Shown one piece after another: positions 35,497-46,683 of a stretch of 64,000 bases of DNA. A program made the position numbers and the translations under genes. Numbering within the stretch: position 1 is the stretch's first letter; the number at the start of each line of letters is the position of its first letter. The DNA comes from Nyssa sinensis (lineage: Eukaryota; Streptophyta; Magnoliopsida; Cornales; Nyssaceae). The notes below the pieces were generated by a model. That model did no database searches. It worked only from the letters and a program-made list of their open reading frames with translations, and was not told where the DNA came from. The stretch is taken from positions 52,398,679 through 52,462,678 of the forward strand of contig CM018047.1 of the NCBI GenBank assembly GCA_008638375.1, written 5' to 3'.

Positions 35497-36843
35497 GTTT
35501 GGTAGTGCCAAACTGCTGTCCATCATATGGCTATATATAGCAGCCCTAAAGTTGATTTTCTTGTTGCTCATCCTTCTACCGTAGAGATATTATCAACAAG
35601 ATTTGCTGCCAATGCCCCCTTATTTTAACCCCTAGCTTGACCTTATTGCCCCATGCAAGTTTGCAACCAAAAGTTGGCTTACATCACCCTGAATTATATC
35701 ATCACATTATGTAGATGAATTTTTTATATTGGCACTTGTATATTATAAGGCCAGGTGATCATCACTCGACTCGACTTTAACAGAATTTTTAAAGTTTAAT
35801 TCCGATCTTGTTTTTTAACATCTTATATCCGCTTCATTAAGAATAAGACAGGTCCCTAACAGACGGAACAAATTGTCATCTTTATTAGTATGAGTGGATA
35901 AAAAAAAAAAAATTATATTAAGGAGCTAGAAATTTTTGAAAGATTTTTTTTTCATTTTATACTTAATTTGAGAGGAAATTGTTAAGGGAATTTTGTTTCC
36001 AAATTTTCCCAAATTGGGAGTCTAAACAGGCCTAACCCAACTATAGCTCCACCCTTGAACGTCGACATTTTCCACCAGAGTCTCCTTTGGTGTCCCCTGG
36101 ACAAGACATAACATGATTTTGCAGCATGATCAACTGAAGCTGAACATAAACATAAAAAAAAAAAAATACGATAAACATCAATATTTAAAATTGGTAAACA
36201 ATCCATCTAAAAAGAGAATAAAATTTTTAATTAAATATTATTTATAAAAAATTTTAATCATAAAAAATATTTTACATATCACATTTATATAGAACTAGAA
36301 TATTATTATCTCGATGAAAAAACATAACTCTTATGTTTATTTTAATGCTAATAGAATGAAAATTCCTATTTACAATAGAAAATAATAAATATAACAAATT
36401 TTTGATAGATTCAATTTAAAAAATTAAAATTTATAATTCATTTTTGAAATAATTTTTTTATTTTTAAAATATTATATCTGTCATATATAATCTACTTGCT
36501 GATTAAATGACTAAGGATCTTGATAGTCAGTTGAACCTGTTAAAAAATTCATATTCTGATTGGTTGAATAGCTTTGGCCCAAGTTGCCTCAATCATGAAT
36601 ATTAGCTCATTTGTATAATTAGTTCCTAAAATCCCATATAAATCTTTATATACTTTGAGCCATCTTTAAAATATTTCAATGTTCTCTTAAGTTTATTTAG
36701 AAGATTGTTTATATGGTGGAGTAGGTATCACATGGACGATACATGATTGTGATGTGGTATGTACAGGGCGGATTTAGAAAAATTATTAGAGAGGGTTAGA
36801 AAATTTTTAAAGAAAATTTTAGCGAGAATTTTCAGTTGGGTTA
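35378..36843. other. Spacer with possible relic promoter
   Basis: 35464-35493 is a (CT)n run. At 35531-35538 there is a TATATA box in the minus sense (GCTATATATAGC palindrome) followed by a short frame beginning MMDSSLALPN that runs into the GA repeat and the copia LTR. This could be a promoter and 5' leader cut off by the element. The remainder to 36843 is AT-rich with no gene seen. Confidence 0.3.
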
Positions 36844-38341
36844 TAATAAGAACATAATATTTAATATTTTTAATTCTTTTATATTTAATTTTATGACATA
36901 TTTTTTGTTTAAGTGAGTTGATAAATTTATTTATTAAATTAAGAAAGTACTGAAAATAAAAGATTAGATATAAAGTTTATTGTATAATTTTTAACTTTTA
37001 AATAGATTCAGTCTATAGAGCACGTGTAAAAAAAAAAAAAAGAATAGAAGAAGTGTGTGGCGCAGCTTGGGCAAAAGAGAAGTGAAGGAAAAAGGTAAAG
37101 AAAAGTTAAAAAAAGGTGGGCTGGCCAAAGAAAGAAAAAAAATAAAAAAAAAGAGAAAAAAAAAAGGAAGAAAAAGTGGGGTTCAGGCATGAGGGAAAAG
37201 GAAATCAAAAGAAAGGAAACAAAAAAAAGGAAGAATAGGCTTGGGCTAGTGCTGGCGGAAGAGAGAGGACGCGATGAGCTTTGAGACGTGCGGCTGAACC
37301 AGGACGTGTGGGGCCCGGGCGGAAGAAAAGAAAAAACAAAAGAAGAAAAAGAAGGGCTTGAGGTGTTGTGATTGATATAAGAAGGACCTGGCGGCTGAAA
37401 CTTAAAAAAAAAAAAAAAATGGAAAAAAGGCAGGAGAGCAACTGTGCGGCGCACAGCAGAGAAGGAGACAATTTAAATTATTAAAATTTTTTTATTTAAG
37501 GATGTCAGGTTAGACTTTTTAATTTAGTTTGAAGTAATTTTGAACTCTCGTTATAGTTTGATGGTTGAATTAAATTAGTAATATTATTTCTCTATTTTTT
37601 TATAAAATTTATTTATAATAATTTATTTTAATTGTTTTATTGATATTTGGTTTGATTGATTTAATCAATGCCTGTTAAATTGATCAGATTATTACTAATT
37701 GCTTGATTCAGGAAGTATGTTACGTAATTGATATGGTTCTTAATCAAGTGTAGTAAATAGTGATAGATGATTATGGACAAGCTTTTGTTTATTGTTATAA
37801 TTATCATGATCTAAGTTAAACAGTTCAAGCTTGTGTGATTGTTGCTTAGAATAATCTAATTACTTCGATATTAATGCTACCATTATATTAAATATAGAGA
37901 ACTTGTTCTAAATTGTCTAATGGTTAGAATCTAATGGAGAGCTTGTTTCATTAGTGAGAAATTAAGGAGAATTTCAGATAGCAGAACTTGTTGTTACCTA
38001 TAATTATTAGATTCGTTGAAGGGTAGAATAATGTTACAATTGATTGATTGTTCCATTAACTGCGAGGGTAAGATTGAACCGAAGTTTTAATTTATTGATT
38101 TCTGTTATTAATTTAGTTTTCAATCATAATCAGTTTGATCAGAATTCCAACCCCCCTTCCAATTTATTGTTTTGTTATTAATTGAATTTTAGTTTAGAAT
38201 TGGTCAGAATAAATAAAAAAATAAATTGTGAACACTCTCTATGGGTTCGACCCTTACTCATCTAGTTATTGTGTTTGTTTTCTTTTATTGTGTTAAGAAG
38301 TAAGGTTAATTTATTTTTGGAGTGTTAACGACACGCTTCCA
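36844..38341 (+). repeat. 5' LTR of the Athila-like element
   Basis: It starts TAATAAGAACATAATATT (the other LTR has TGATAAGAGC) and ends GACACGCTTCCA. It has long A/G-rich tracts at 37025-37460 that produce Phe-rich and Ser-rich spurious frames on the minus strand. Confidence 0.85.
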
Positions 38342-38346
38342 AAATT

Positions 38347-38363
38347 TAGCGTCGTTGCTGGGG
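38347..38363 (+). other. Primer binding site, Athila type
   Basis: TAGCGTCGTTGCTGGGG, five bases after the LTR, a mutated form of the TGGCGCCGTTGCCGGGG site used by Athila elements. Confidence 0.8.
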
Positions 38364-38730
38364 AGTGTTTTCTGTCATTTTTTATTTATTTATTCTGTTT
38401 GTTTTCTTATTTTTAATTCATTACTTTCAGGTCAATTTGTGTTTTAACACTTAGATTATTCTCTTTTATTTTTATAAACACACTCTTTCTAGGTGGTACT
38501 GTTTGTTTGAAAAATTTGCTATTGAATTAGGTGACGAGCAAGTACTTGTTTTGAAGGAAATGACGATCTGCACATGACTAGTCAATCCTTCAAGGATTTA
38601 CTAGCCTCGACCTCTCGAAGCCAAATTCCATCGTTTACTAGGGTTTTGGGCCACTTTTGTGTTTTTGGTTATTTATTTTTTGTTATTTATTTTTGCTTAT
38701 TTTTATTTATTTCCTGTTTCTTTTTGGTTT

Positions 38731-39890
38731 ATGACTCGGTCTTCTTAATCTGATGAATTAAGATTTGATTCAAAGATTGAGAAAAACTGCACGAAAGTTG
38801 AGAAAAGAGACTCGGCAAGCCCGAATTGCAACTACAAATTCTGAAAAAGCTAACAGTTCATACAGTGATTCAGAAGAGGAAGATATGGTTGCTCCTAATA
38901 ATAATAGGGTTGCTAGGACTTTGAAGGAGTTGGCTGCTCCTAATCTAAATCAACAGCTATTGTGTATTGAGTATCCTGATTTAACCATTGCTTTTGAATT
39001 GAAATCAGGACTAATACATCTTTTGCCTATCTTTCATGGTCTTACAGGTGAAGATCCATTCAAGCATCTGAAAAAATTCCATGTGGTGTGTTCTAGCATG
39101 AAGCCTCAAGGAATAACAGAGGAGTAGATAAAGCTTAGGGGTTTTCCATTCTCATTGGCAGACTTGGCAAAGGATTGGTTATATTTCCTTCCTTCCGGAT
39201 CGATCCAGACATGGAATGAGATGAAAAGGCTATTTTTGAAAAAATATTTTTCTGCTTCTAGGGCTGCTAATATAAGGAAAGAGATGTGTAGCATCAGACA
39301 ATATAATGGAGAATCTCTTTACGAGTATTGGGAGAGGTTCAAGACGTTATGTTTGAGCTATTCACCACACCAAATTGATGATCAACATTTAATTCAATAT
39401 TTTTATAAGGGGCTATTGCCAATGGATAGAAGTATGATAGATGCTGCTAATAGAGGAGCACTGGTTGATAAGACCCCAGATGCTGCTAGGAATTTGATTT
39501 CAACCATGGCAGCCAATTAACAACAGTATGGAACCAGAATGGAGCATACACTTAAAAAAGTGAATGAGGTAAGTACTTCTAACATTGAATGTCAAATTTT
39601 TTATTTAACAGCTATGGTTCATCAAATGGCTGTAGGGAACATGCAAGCAACAAAAGTGTGTGAAATTTGTTCGTTGTCAGGTCATAATACAAATGTGTGT
39701 CCAACATTGCAAAAAGATGAAATTATTCAGCAAGCTAATGTAATGGGAAATTTTCCAAGACAACCACATCATCGATATGATCCCTACTTTAATACTTACA
39801 ATCCAGGATGGAAAGATCATCCCAATTTGAGCTATGAAGGAAATAGGCAGCCAATGCAGAATTTTTTTCCAAAGAGTAAAGTAAGTAAAT
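38731..39890 (+). pseudogene. Athila-type gag
   Basis: The ancestral start is ATGACTCGGTCTTCT at 38731, followed by a TAA (38746) and a one-base insertion near 38780. It is then open at 38765-39126: ARKLRKETRQAR, an acidic DSEEED stretch, YPDLTIAFELKSGLIHLLPI, FHGLTGEDPFKHLKKFHVVC. After a TAG, 39155-39520 holds the capsid-type Retrotrans_gag core LADLAKDWLYFLPSGSIQTW, MKRLFLKKYFSASRAANIRK, YEYWERFKTLC and a TAA. 39539-39890 holds the knuckle C-x2-C-x4-H-x4-C in VCEICSLSGHNTNVCPTLQ and the family mark YNPGWKDHPNLSY. Three stops and a frameshift make it a pseudogene. Confidence 0.92.
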
Positions 39891-39897
39891 CATGTGG

Positions 39898-40065
39898 TGG
39901 GTTGAGATGGAGCGTAAAACGCACTCACTCATAAACACATACATAAAGTGAAATGGAGTGTAAAACGCACTCACTGGTAGATTGAGATGGAGCTTAAAAT
40001 GCACTCACTCATAAACATATGCAAAAAGTGAGATGGAGCATAAAATGCACTCACCTAAAAAGAAA
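39898..40065 (+). repeat. Palindromic minisatellite in element interior
   Basis: Four units of about 35-47 bp with GAGATGGAGC(G/T)TAAAA(C/T)G and GCACTCACTCATAAAC. Each unit starts near GTGAG and ends in CACTCAC, so each could fold into a hairpin. Confidence 0.8.
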
Positions 40066-40317
40066 AAAAAAAAAGTAATTGTGTGAAAAGTAATAGTGGA
40101 AGAGCTATGTTTCGAGTCTTGAAATGGTGTGCATAGTTGTTCTCCCATATGGACTTAGTTGTGTATTCATGTTGATCATAGAAAAAGGTACTTGTATGCA
40201 TGCATTTGAATTTTGAAATTGTTTTGTAGAAAATGATAAGGTTGTTGTTGCGAATTGATTGATGAAGTATTAACCAAATTCCTGCTAGTTAGCATTAATT
40301 TTCATGGATGAGCTATT

Positions 40318-41290
40318 GAACTTAAGACCTTTGAAAGTCTGGTTGAATGGATTCAAGTGAAAATTTTATTTTGTTCTCAGTTTTTGTCTACACGACGACA
40401 TGTAAAAAACTAAGTGTGGGAGAATTTGATAAGAGCATAATATTTAATATTTTTAATTCTTTTATATTTAGTTTTATGACATATTTTCTATTTAAGTGAG
40501 CTGATTAATTTATTTATTGAATTAGGGAAGCATTGAAGGTAAAAAATTAGATATGGAGTATATTGTGCAATTTTCAGCTTTTAGGCAGATTCGGTCTATG
40601 AAGCTTCAATTGAGGTGCAAAAAAATGAAAAGAAAGGAAAAAAAGAATAGAAGAAGCGTGAGGCGCGACTTGGGCAAAAGAGAACGGCTAAAGGAAAAAG
40701 TAAAGAAAAGTAAAAAAAGGTGGGCTGACCAAAGAAAGAAAAAAAGAAAGAGAAAAAGAAAAAAAAAAAGAAGAAAAAGCAAGGAAGAAAAAGTGGGGTC
40801 CAAGCATGAGGGAAAAAACTAAGACCTTTGAAAGTTTGGTTGAATGGATTCAAGTGAACTTTTTATTTTGTTCTCAGTTTTTGTCTAAACGAGGACGTGT
40901 AAAAAATTAAGTGTGGAAGAATTTGATAAGAGCATAATATTCAATATTTTTAATTCTTTTATATTTAATTTTATGACACATTTTCTATTTAAGTGAGCTG
41001 ATTAATTTATTTATTGAATTAGGAAAGCATTGAAGGTAAAAGATTATATATGGAGTATATTGTGCAATTTTCAGCTTTTAGACAGATTTGGTCTATGAAG
41101 CTTCAATTGAAATGCAAAAAAAAAGAAAAGAAAAAAAGAATAGAAGAAGTGTGAGGCGTGGCTAAGGCAAAAGAGAATGGCTAAAGGAAAAAGTAAAGAA
41201 AAGTAAAAAAGGTGGGCTGACCAAAGAAAGGAGAAAAGAAAAAAAAAAGCAAGGAAGAAAAAGTAAGGTCCAAGCGTGAGGGAAAAAGAA
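40318..41290 (+). repeat. About 500-bp tandem duplication across the polypurine tract and LTR start
   Basis: 40320-40815 (element interior end, AAGTGTGGGAGAAT polypurine tract, and first 388 bp of LTR from 40427) is followed directly by a second copy of the interior end (40817-40923) and a complete LTR start at 40924. The junction near 40815 joins GAGGGAAAAA to CTAAGACCTTTGAAAG. Confidence 0.85.
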
Positions 41291-42314
41291 AGCAAAAAAA
41301 AAAAAAGAAAAAAAAAGGAAGAATAGGCTTGGGCTAGTGCTGGTGGAAGAGAGAGGATGCAATGGGCTTTGAGACGTGCGGCTAAACTAGGGACGTGTGG
41401 GGCCTGGGCAGAAGAAAAGAAAAAAAAAAGAAAAAGTAAGGCTTGAGGCGCTGTGGTTGATTAAGAAGGACCTGGCGGCTGAAACTGATAAAAAAAAAAA
41501 AAAAAAAAAAGCAAGAGAGCAACCCTGCGGCGCACAAAGCAGAGAATGAGACAAATTAAATTATTAAGATTTTCTTATTCAAGTATGTCAGGTTAGATTT
41601 TTCAATTCAGTTCAAGGGGATTTTGAACCCTCATTGTAGTTTGATGGTTGAATCAAATTAGTAAAATTGTTTCTCTCTTTTCTTATGAAATCTATTCATG
41701 ATAATCTGTTTTAATTATTTTATTAATATTTGATTTAATTGATTTAATCAAGATCTGTTAAATTGATTAAATTATTACCAATTGCTAGATTCAGGAAGGA
41801 TATTACGTAATTGATATGGTTCCTAATCAAGTGTAGCAAATAGTGATTAGATGATTGTGGACAAGTTTTCGTTTATTGCTATGATTTTCATGATCTAAGT
41901 TGAACAGTCCGAGCTCGTGTGATTGTTGCTTAGAATAATCTAATTTCCTCGATATTAATGCTACCGTTATATTAAATTTAGAGAGCTTGTTCTAAATAGT
42001 CTAATGGTTAGAATCTAATGAAGAGCTTATTTCATTAGTGAGAAATTAAGGAGAATTTCGGGTAGCAAAACTTGTTGTTACCTAGGATTATTAGATTTAT
42101 TAAAGGGTAGAATAATGTTATAGTTGATTAATTATTCCATTAACTACGAGGGTAAGATTGAACCAAAGAATTGAAATTTTAATTCATTGATTTCTGTTAT
42201 TAATTTAGTTTTCAATCATAATCAATTTGATCAAAATTCCAACCCCCCCAATTTATTGTTTTGTTATTAATTGAATTTTAGTTTAGAATTAGTCAGAATA
42301 AATAAAAAAATAAA

Positions 42315-43235
42315 GGGATAATTACACTTACCTCCCCTGAAGTTTTTGACAATTGCAGAAACCTCCCCTATGGTTTCTGAAATAACACTGTCTCCCTTTT
42401 GGTTTCAATGTATATAACAGATTCCCCCCTGCCATTAGTTGACCGATAAAATTTGATGATGTAAGCATTTTTTTGTCTAAATGCCAATTTTACCCCTTAC
42501 AAATCATGATTAAATGACAAAACTACTCTCACTTTTAATAATTTTTTTAATTAATAATCTCTCTCAATTTCTCTGCCCTAACCTCTTTCTTCCTCTCTCA
42601 CAGAAACCCTATAACCCTATCTCTGTAACTATTCCCCCTCTCCATCTTAGAAACCCTATTTCTCTGTAAACACCCCTGCCCTTACAACCACCAAGGCCAA
42701 CACTACCACTCTGGCCAACTCCAAAACCTTCAAAATTCAAATTCAAAATCCCCAGAACTCGTCTATATGCGCTATTAAGTGAAGGGAAAAATTTTTTTGG
42801 TATCTTCTTCTTCATAAGTTTATAAATATATATATATATATATATAAGTGTATATACACACACATTTACTTAGTTAATAACATCTAAATTTAATGAATTA
42901 AATATAAGTTTATCCCCAAATTAAAATCAATCTTAGCTTAGGATTCCACCATCATCCACACCCATTCTTTCTTCATATGCAGGATCTCAGCATCTGCAAA
43001 ATATTAACCACACCCCATCCATGAGAAAAAAATGACTATGCATAACCTCTGATTACACAAATCCATGGAAAATTCTCTTTCAACTCACCCCTTCCCATCC
43101 TCTCTCTCTCAGCCATACATGTTGCAAGAAAAAAAATACTATTTCACATATTCGTGTCCATAAACCCATTTCACATATCCATAAATCCATTTCATTTCAC
43201 AAGCCTACCACCTCCATGGCCACTGTAAGAGAGTG

Positions 43236-43282
<47 letters not shown>

Positions 43283-43737
43283 AAAGAGGGAAAATTTCTA
43301 GAGAGAGTATGTCTATGGGTGTGTATTAATTCTAATATACCAAAAGAGGAGAAAAGAAATTGAAAAGATGGGAAATAGCAAGAGAGCTTCGGCTCAGATC
43401 CGCCCCTTTAACATCGATGACATTACGACGGCGTTGACTCGCCCCTTTGACGACGACGGCTACATCGGCTATGACCCTCGCCTCCTGTCACAACGTTTCA
43501 ACGAATCCTACTTCGCCGCCGCTGACGATGAAGAATACTACACAGCTGTTGCCGATCTGCCTTACCATGGTGACGGATTGTCGCCGCTAACAAGATTGGA
43601 AGAATCTCCGCCACAGTTGCCGACCTCCGTGCCACCCGGTTCCGTGACCCTACTTGTGTGTTGTTCTTTCACTGCCGGTGTTGTTCTGGGTAGTAGAGAA
43701 AATAACAGAGAGAGGGAAGTGAGATGGAGTGGGAATG

Positions 43738-43790
<53 letters not shown>

Positions 43791-43969
43791 TAAAGAAGAA
43801 AAAATAAAAAAAATATTATTAAAATATAAGGGTAATTTGGTAAATAAACTAACTTGGTTAACGCCGTTTGGAGACAATTTCTAACAAGGGGGACAATGTT
43901 ATTTTTGAAACCACAGGAGAGGTTTCTGTAATTTTCAGAAACCTCAGGGGAGGTAAGTGTAATTATCTC
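42315..43969. mobile_element. Non-autonomous MULE (Pack-MULE-like), 9-bp target duplication
   Basis: Terminal inverted repeats of about 83 bp (42315-42397 and 43887-43969) read inward GGGATAATTACACTTACCTC and GAGATAATTACACTTACCTC. It is flanked by a perfect 9-bp duplication AAAAATAAA (42306-42314 and 43970-43978). Long inverted repeats plus a 9-bp duplication define Mutator-like elements. It has no transposase. The interior has (TA)n, two (GA)n tracts (43239-43278, 43739-43784) and a GC-rich gene-like fragment at 43368-43680. Confidence 0.88.
43368..43793 (+). pseudogene. Captured gene fragment in MULE, clathrin light chain-like N-terminus
   Basis: A 141-codon open frame starts MGNSKRASAQIRPFNIDDIT, then TRPFDDDGYIGYDPRLLSQR and FNESYFAAADDEEYYTAVAD, and runs to about residue 95 before becoming low-complexity from the GA repeat. 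R-PFDDDGY-GYDPRLPSQRF is, to my memory, typical of the N-terminus of some plant clathrin light chains, which coat endocytic vesicles. The clathrin-heavy-chain-binding helix and C-terminal half are absent. GC content of 43370-43680 is clearly above its surroundings, as in captured 5' gene ends. The family match is from memory and uncertain. Whether it is transcribed is unknown; the frame is intact. Confidence 0.5.
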
Positions 43970-44094
43970 AAAAATAAATTGTGAACACTCTCTGTGGGTT
44001 CGACCCTTACTCATTTAGTTACTGTGTTTGTTTTCTTTTATTGTGCAAAGAAGTAAGGTTAATTTATCTTTAGAGTGTTAACGACAGGCTTCCA

Positions 44095-44800
44095 AGCTAA
44101 AATTGTGAAGTGAATAATAAGAGAAATAATGAGTAAAAATTGGACTAAGCTAAAATTTTGGGGATGGACTAAAATTTTGGATAAAAAAATTAAAAAAATA
44201 ATAGATAAAGATTGGATTTAACCAAAGTTTTAGAATTGACTAATTTTGAAATGATCAAAATATTACATATATAAAAAAAATATTCATAATTAGAGGGAGG
44301 TTGTAGCTCGGTGCAGCCCCATGTTGTTCCGCCCTTAGGTATGTATTGAAACTTGAAAATTTCTTAAACATATAAATAAAAATAGATGATACCATGTAAT
44401 AACCTAAATTTTTTGAGCAGTCTTACACTTCTTAAATTTACATAAAATTTTTTGAGCAGTCTTACAATTTTTAAATTTACATAAATTTTAAAATTTTTTG
44501 AGTTGTCTTACCATTCTTAAATTTATATTCCAAATAAGACGATAATATCATAATAACACATTAATTATATGATTTAATATATTATTAATATTATAATGAA
44601 ACATTATTTAAGATGCAAAATTTGAGATATATATTTAAAAATATAACATTTTTTAGTTAACTTTTTTTTTTCCTCTACCAACATAAACTGAGAAAAAATA
44701 TATATAAAATTAAATCTTAATACATCTCACAAAAGCACTTAATAAAACCTTATTTACGTTTACTCAATTACTAACTAGGGCAAGAGACACAAGAGGTGAA
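44095..44800. other. AT-rich repeat debris
   Basis: No gene. It contains three partial copies of a TTTTTTGAG(C/T)(A/T)GTCTTAC unit (44412-44515) and a GTGCAGCCCCATGTTGTTCC segment like other repeat ends. Confidence 0.35.
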
Positions 44801-44807
44801 GGTGTAG

Positions 44808-44990
44808 TTTTTTTTTTTTTTTTTTTTTTTATGGATGGATTAAGGGTATTTTAAATCAACTTACGCGTTACCAAACTAAGTCTCACTCTTTGTAATAGAC
44901 AGATCCAGATTTTAAACTTTAGTTGTTATCAATTGACACAAATGGAAGAAATATAAGAATTAAATGAGAAGCATGGTTTAGTGACGATGG
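44808..44990 (-). mobile_element. SINE copy 3
   Basis: A plus-strand T-run at 44810-44830 (the tail on the minus strand) is followed by the shared body (AACTTACGCGTTACCAAACTAAGTCTC in part; GTTATCAATTGACACAAA). The pol III boxes are eroded. Confidence 0.5.
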
Positions 44991-46095
44991 TATCAAAGGC
45001 AATCCAAAAGTACTATAGACATCTAAGACGAGACAACATCATGGCACGTGAGACCCACACCAAGTGTACGTATAAGAATGATGAAATGACCCGTCTTCTT
45101 ATGTTTTTAATGAAATATGTATTGATAATTTATAAAAAGAGTTAGGATTGTGAAATTTTGAAAACGTGTTCGAGTTCTTGGGTGATCCTGCCATTTATAT
45201 ATTAAAATTTTTTTATTCTTAATATATTATATTTATAAATAAATTATATTATATTATATAAATTTTATAGCTTCACATAGAATTTTTTAGGTAAATTACT
45301 ACATTCCTCAAATTTTTAAAATTACAAATGAAATTATACTTACGATCTCTACTTTATATAATCATATATAAATACTTCCTTTAAATCAAAATCTTTAATC
45401 AAGATGATAAAATTGATCATATTTTTGTTTTTTTCTTTTTGTGTGTGTTGCTCCAATCCTGCCCCTTGCGATTCCTACGTACAAGGTAGGCAGTGGGCGT
45501 TAAGATTAGGAATTTAGGATCTGAACATTGCACTATCTCATTGCCAAATAAAAGAATCACAAGGGTTCTGGAGGTTAATTTTGGTGCCATTGAAGCTTAT
45601 TGAAGATCTACCATTTTCGAAGCTAAATTAGTTAATAATATACGCTTAATCAGAATGATGAGATATAAAAATAAAAAATTAAAAAAAAATTAAAATTATA
45701 TGTACACATAAAAATATAAAAATTTAGATAATTTATTTTAAAATAAAATTACGTACACGATTATTGTTACTATTTTATTATAAATTAATAAAATTACAAT
45801 AAGACGTAATTTCTTAATTATAAATACATAAAATTAAAATAATAAAAAAATATATTAAAAATATTCTTAAAAAAATTTGACTCGAGACACGCCTCAGGAC
45901 CCCTCCTTCGGGCAAGAAGATTCCCGCCCCTTGCAATCCTCCGACCAATTTAACACGGCGAAGTTGAATTTGCCCAACAGATTCGCCCAATAGAAATTAG
46001 TGTACATCACTTATCAGGACCACGCTACCGAACAAAAGTCTGAGTCGTGCCGGTGGTGACGGGGAAGCGTGAAGAGTCAAGAGGAAACGTCGGGT
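44990..46095. other. Intergenic region upstream of the exchanger gene
   Basis: AT-rich up to 45870. A GC-richer patch at 45890-45960 (ACACGCCTCAGGACCCCTCC) resembles a repeat end. No coding sequence is supported. Confidence 0.35.
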
Positions 46096-46099
46096 ATGT

Positions 46100-46110
46100 A
46101 TATAAATATA
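46100..46110 (+). promoter_or_regulatory. TATA box of the exchanger gene
   Basis: ATATAAATATA about 30 bp before a region that shifts to leader-like, pyrimidine-rich composition (46130 onward). A CACGTG G-box core lies downstream at about 46263-46268. The first leader exon could end at AACAG-GTTAGT (46373) or AATG-GTTAGT (46344). Confidence 0.5.
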
Positions 46111-46683
46111 TACACAATTGAATAGCCAGACAATGTTGTTTTATCTTTCACTCGCTGTCTCTACTGTATATTCGACGAATGGCGCTCCCATGCTGCTTTC
46201 GATCCCTCCTCCTCATCCGTTGATAACAATAACCATAACTACCTTCGCGTACGCCAACCGCCCACGTGTATGCATTTCCCCACCGAAAACGACGGACTAG
46301 CTGCAAGAAAGAATCAAACCAATCGAAGGAGAAAGAATTCAATGGTTAGTAACAATTCTTTGACTTTTAACAGGTTAGTGATTTGTCTCATCAATTTTTC
46401 TTTCTCTCCCTGTCTTTTCTCTCTGTGGAATTCTATTGAGAAAATTTTGCTGTGCCCTGCAATTGATTTACTTGTTGGGTTTTTTTTTTTCCCAATAGTG
46501 TTCTTGTCTTTCTATGAATTCTATGAAAGAAATTCCATGTTTTTGGGGCTTTTGTATTGATTATTCCACGCTTTTGTTGGGGAGTTAATTTCTTTCATGG
46601 CTGGTGAACTTGTGATTAGTAGTTATGCCCCTGTTCGGAGATGGAATCCATGTTGCTTTTCGGCCTATCGACAGCACTAGTGG

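Larger units (their letters stand above)
36844..44094 (+). mobile_element. Athila-like Ty3/gypsy retrotransposon lacking pol
   Basis: Plus strand: 5' LTR 36844-38341, primer site 38347, gag 38731-39890, about 500 bp of non-coding DNA with a minisatellite, polypurine tract ending at 40426, then 3' LTR sequence to 44094. Protease, RT, RNase H and integrase are missing, so it is a deletion derivative. After removing the MULE and one 9-bp duplication, the 3' LTR from 40924 is about 1507 bp against 1498 bp for the 5' LTR. Flanks GGTTA / AGCTA match at 3 of 5. Confidence 0.85.
40924..44094 (+). repeat. 3' LTR of the Athila-like element, with MULE inside
   Basis: It starts TGATAAGAGCATAATATTC and ends GACAGGCTTCCA. 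It is interrupted at 42315-43969 by a Mutator-like element; sequence either side (AATAAATAAAAAAATAAA and AAATTGTGAACACTCTCTG) is contiguous in the 5' LTR. Confidence 0.88.

Noticed and set aside
37008..37471. Phe/Ser-rich minus-strand frames of 88-148 codons
   Set aside because: They arise from A/G-rich tracts of the Athila LTR; the same tracts give similar frames at 40596-40853 and 41071-41362.
43562..44014. 150-codon minus-strand frame rich in Ser-Leu
   Set aside because: It is the complement of a (GA)n tract and the MULE end, antisense to the captured fragment. Low complexity.
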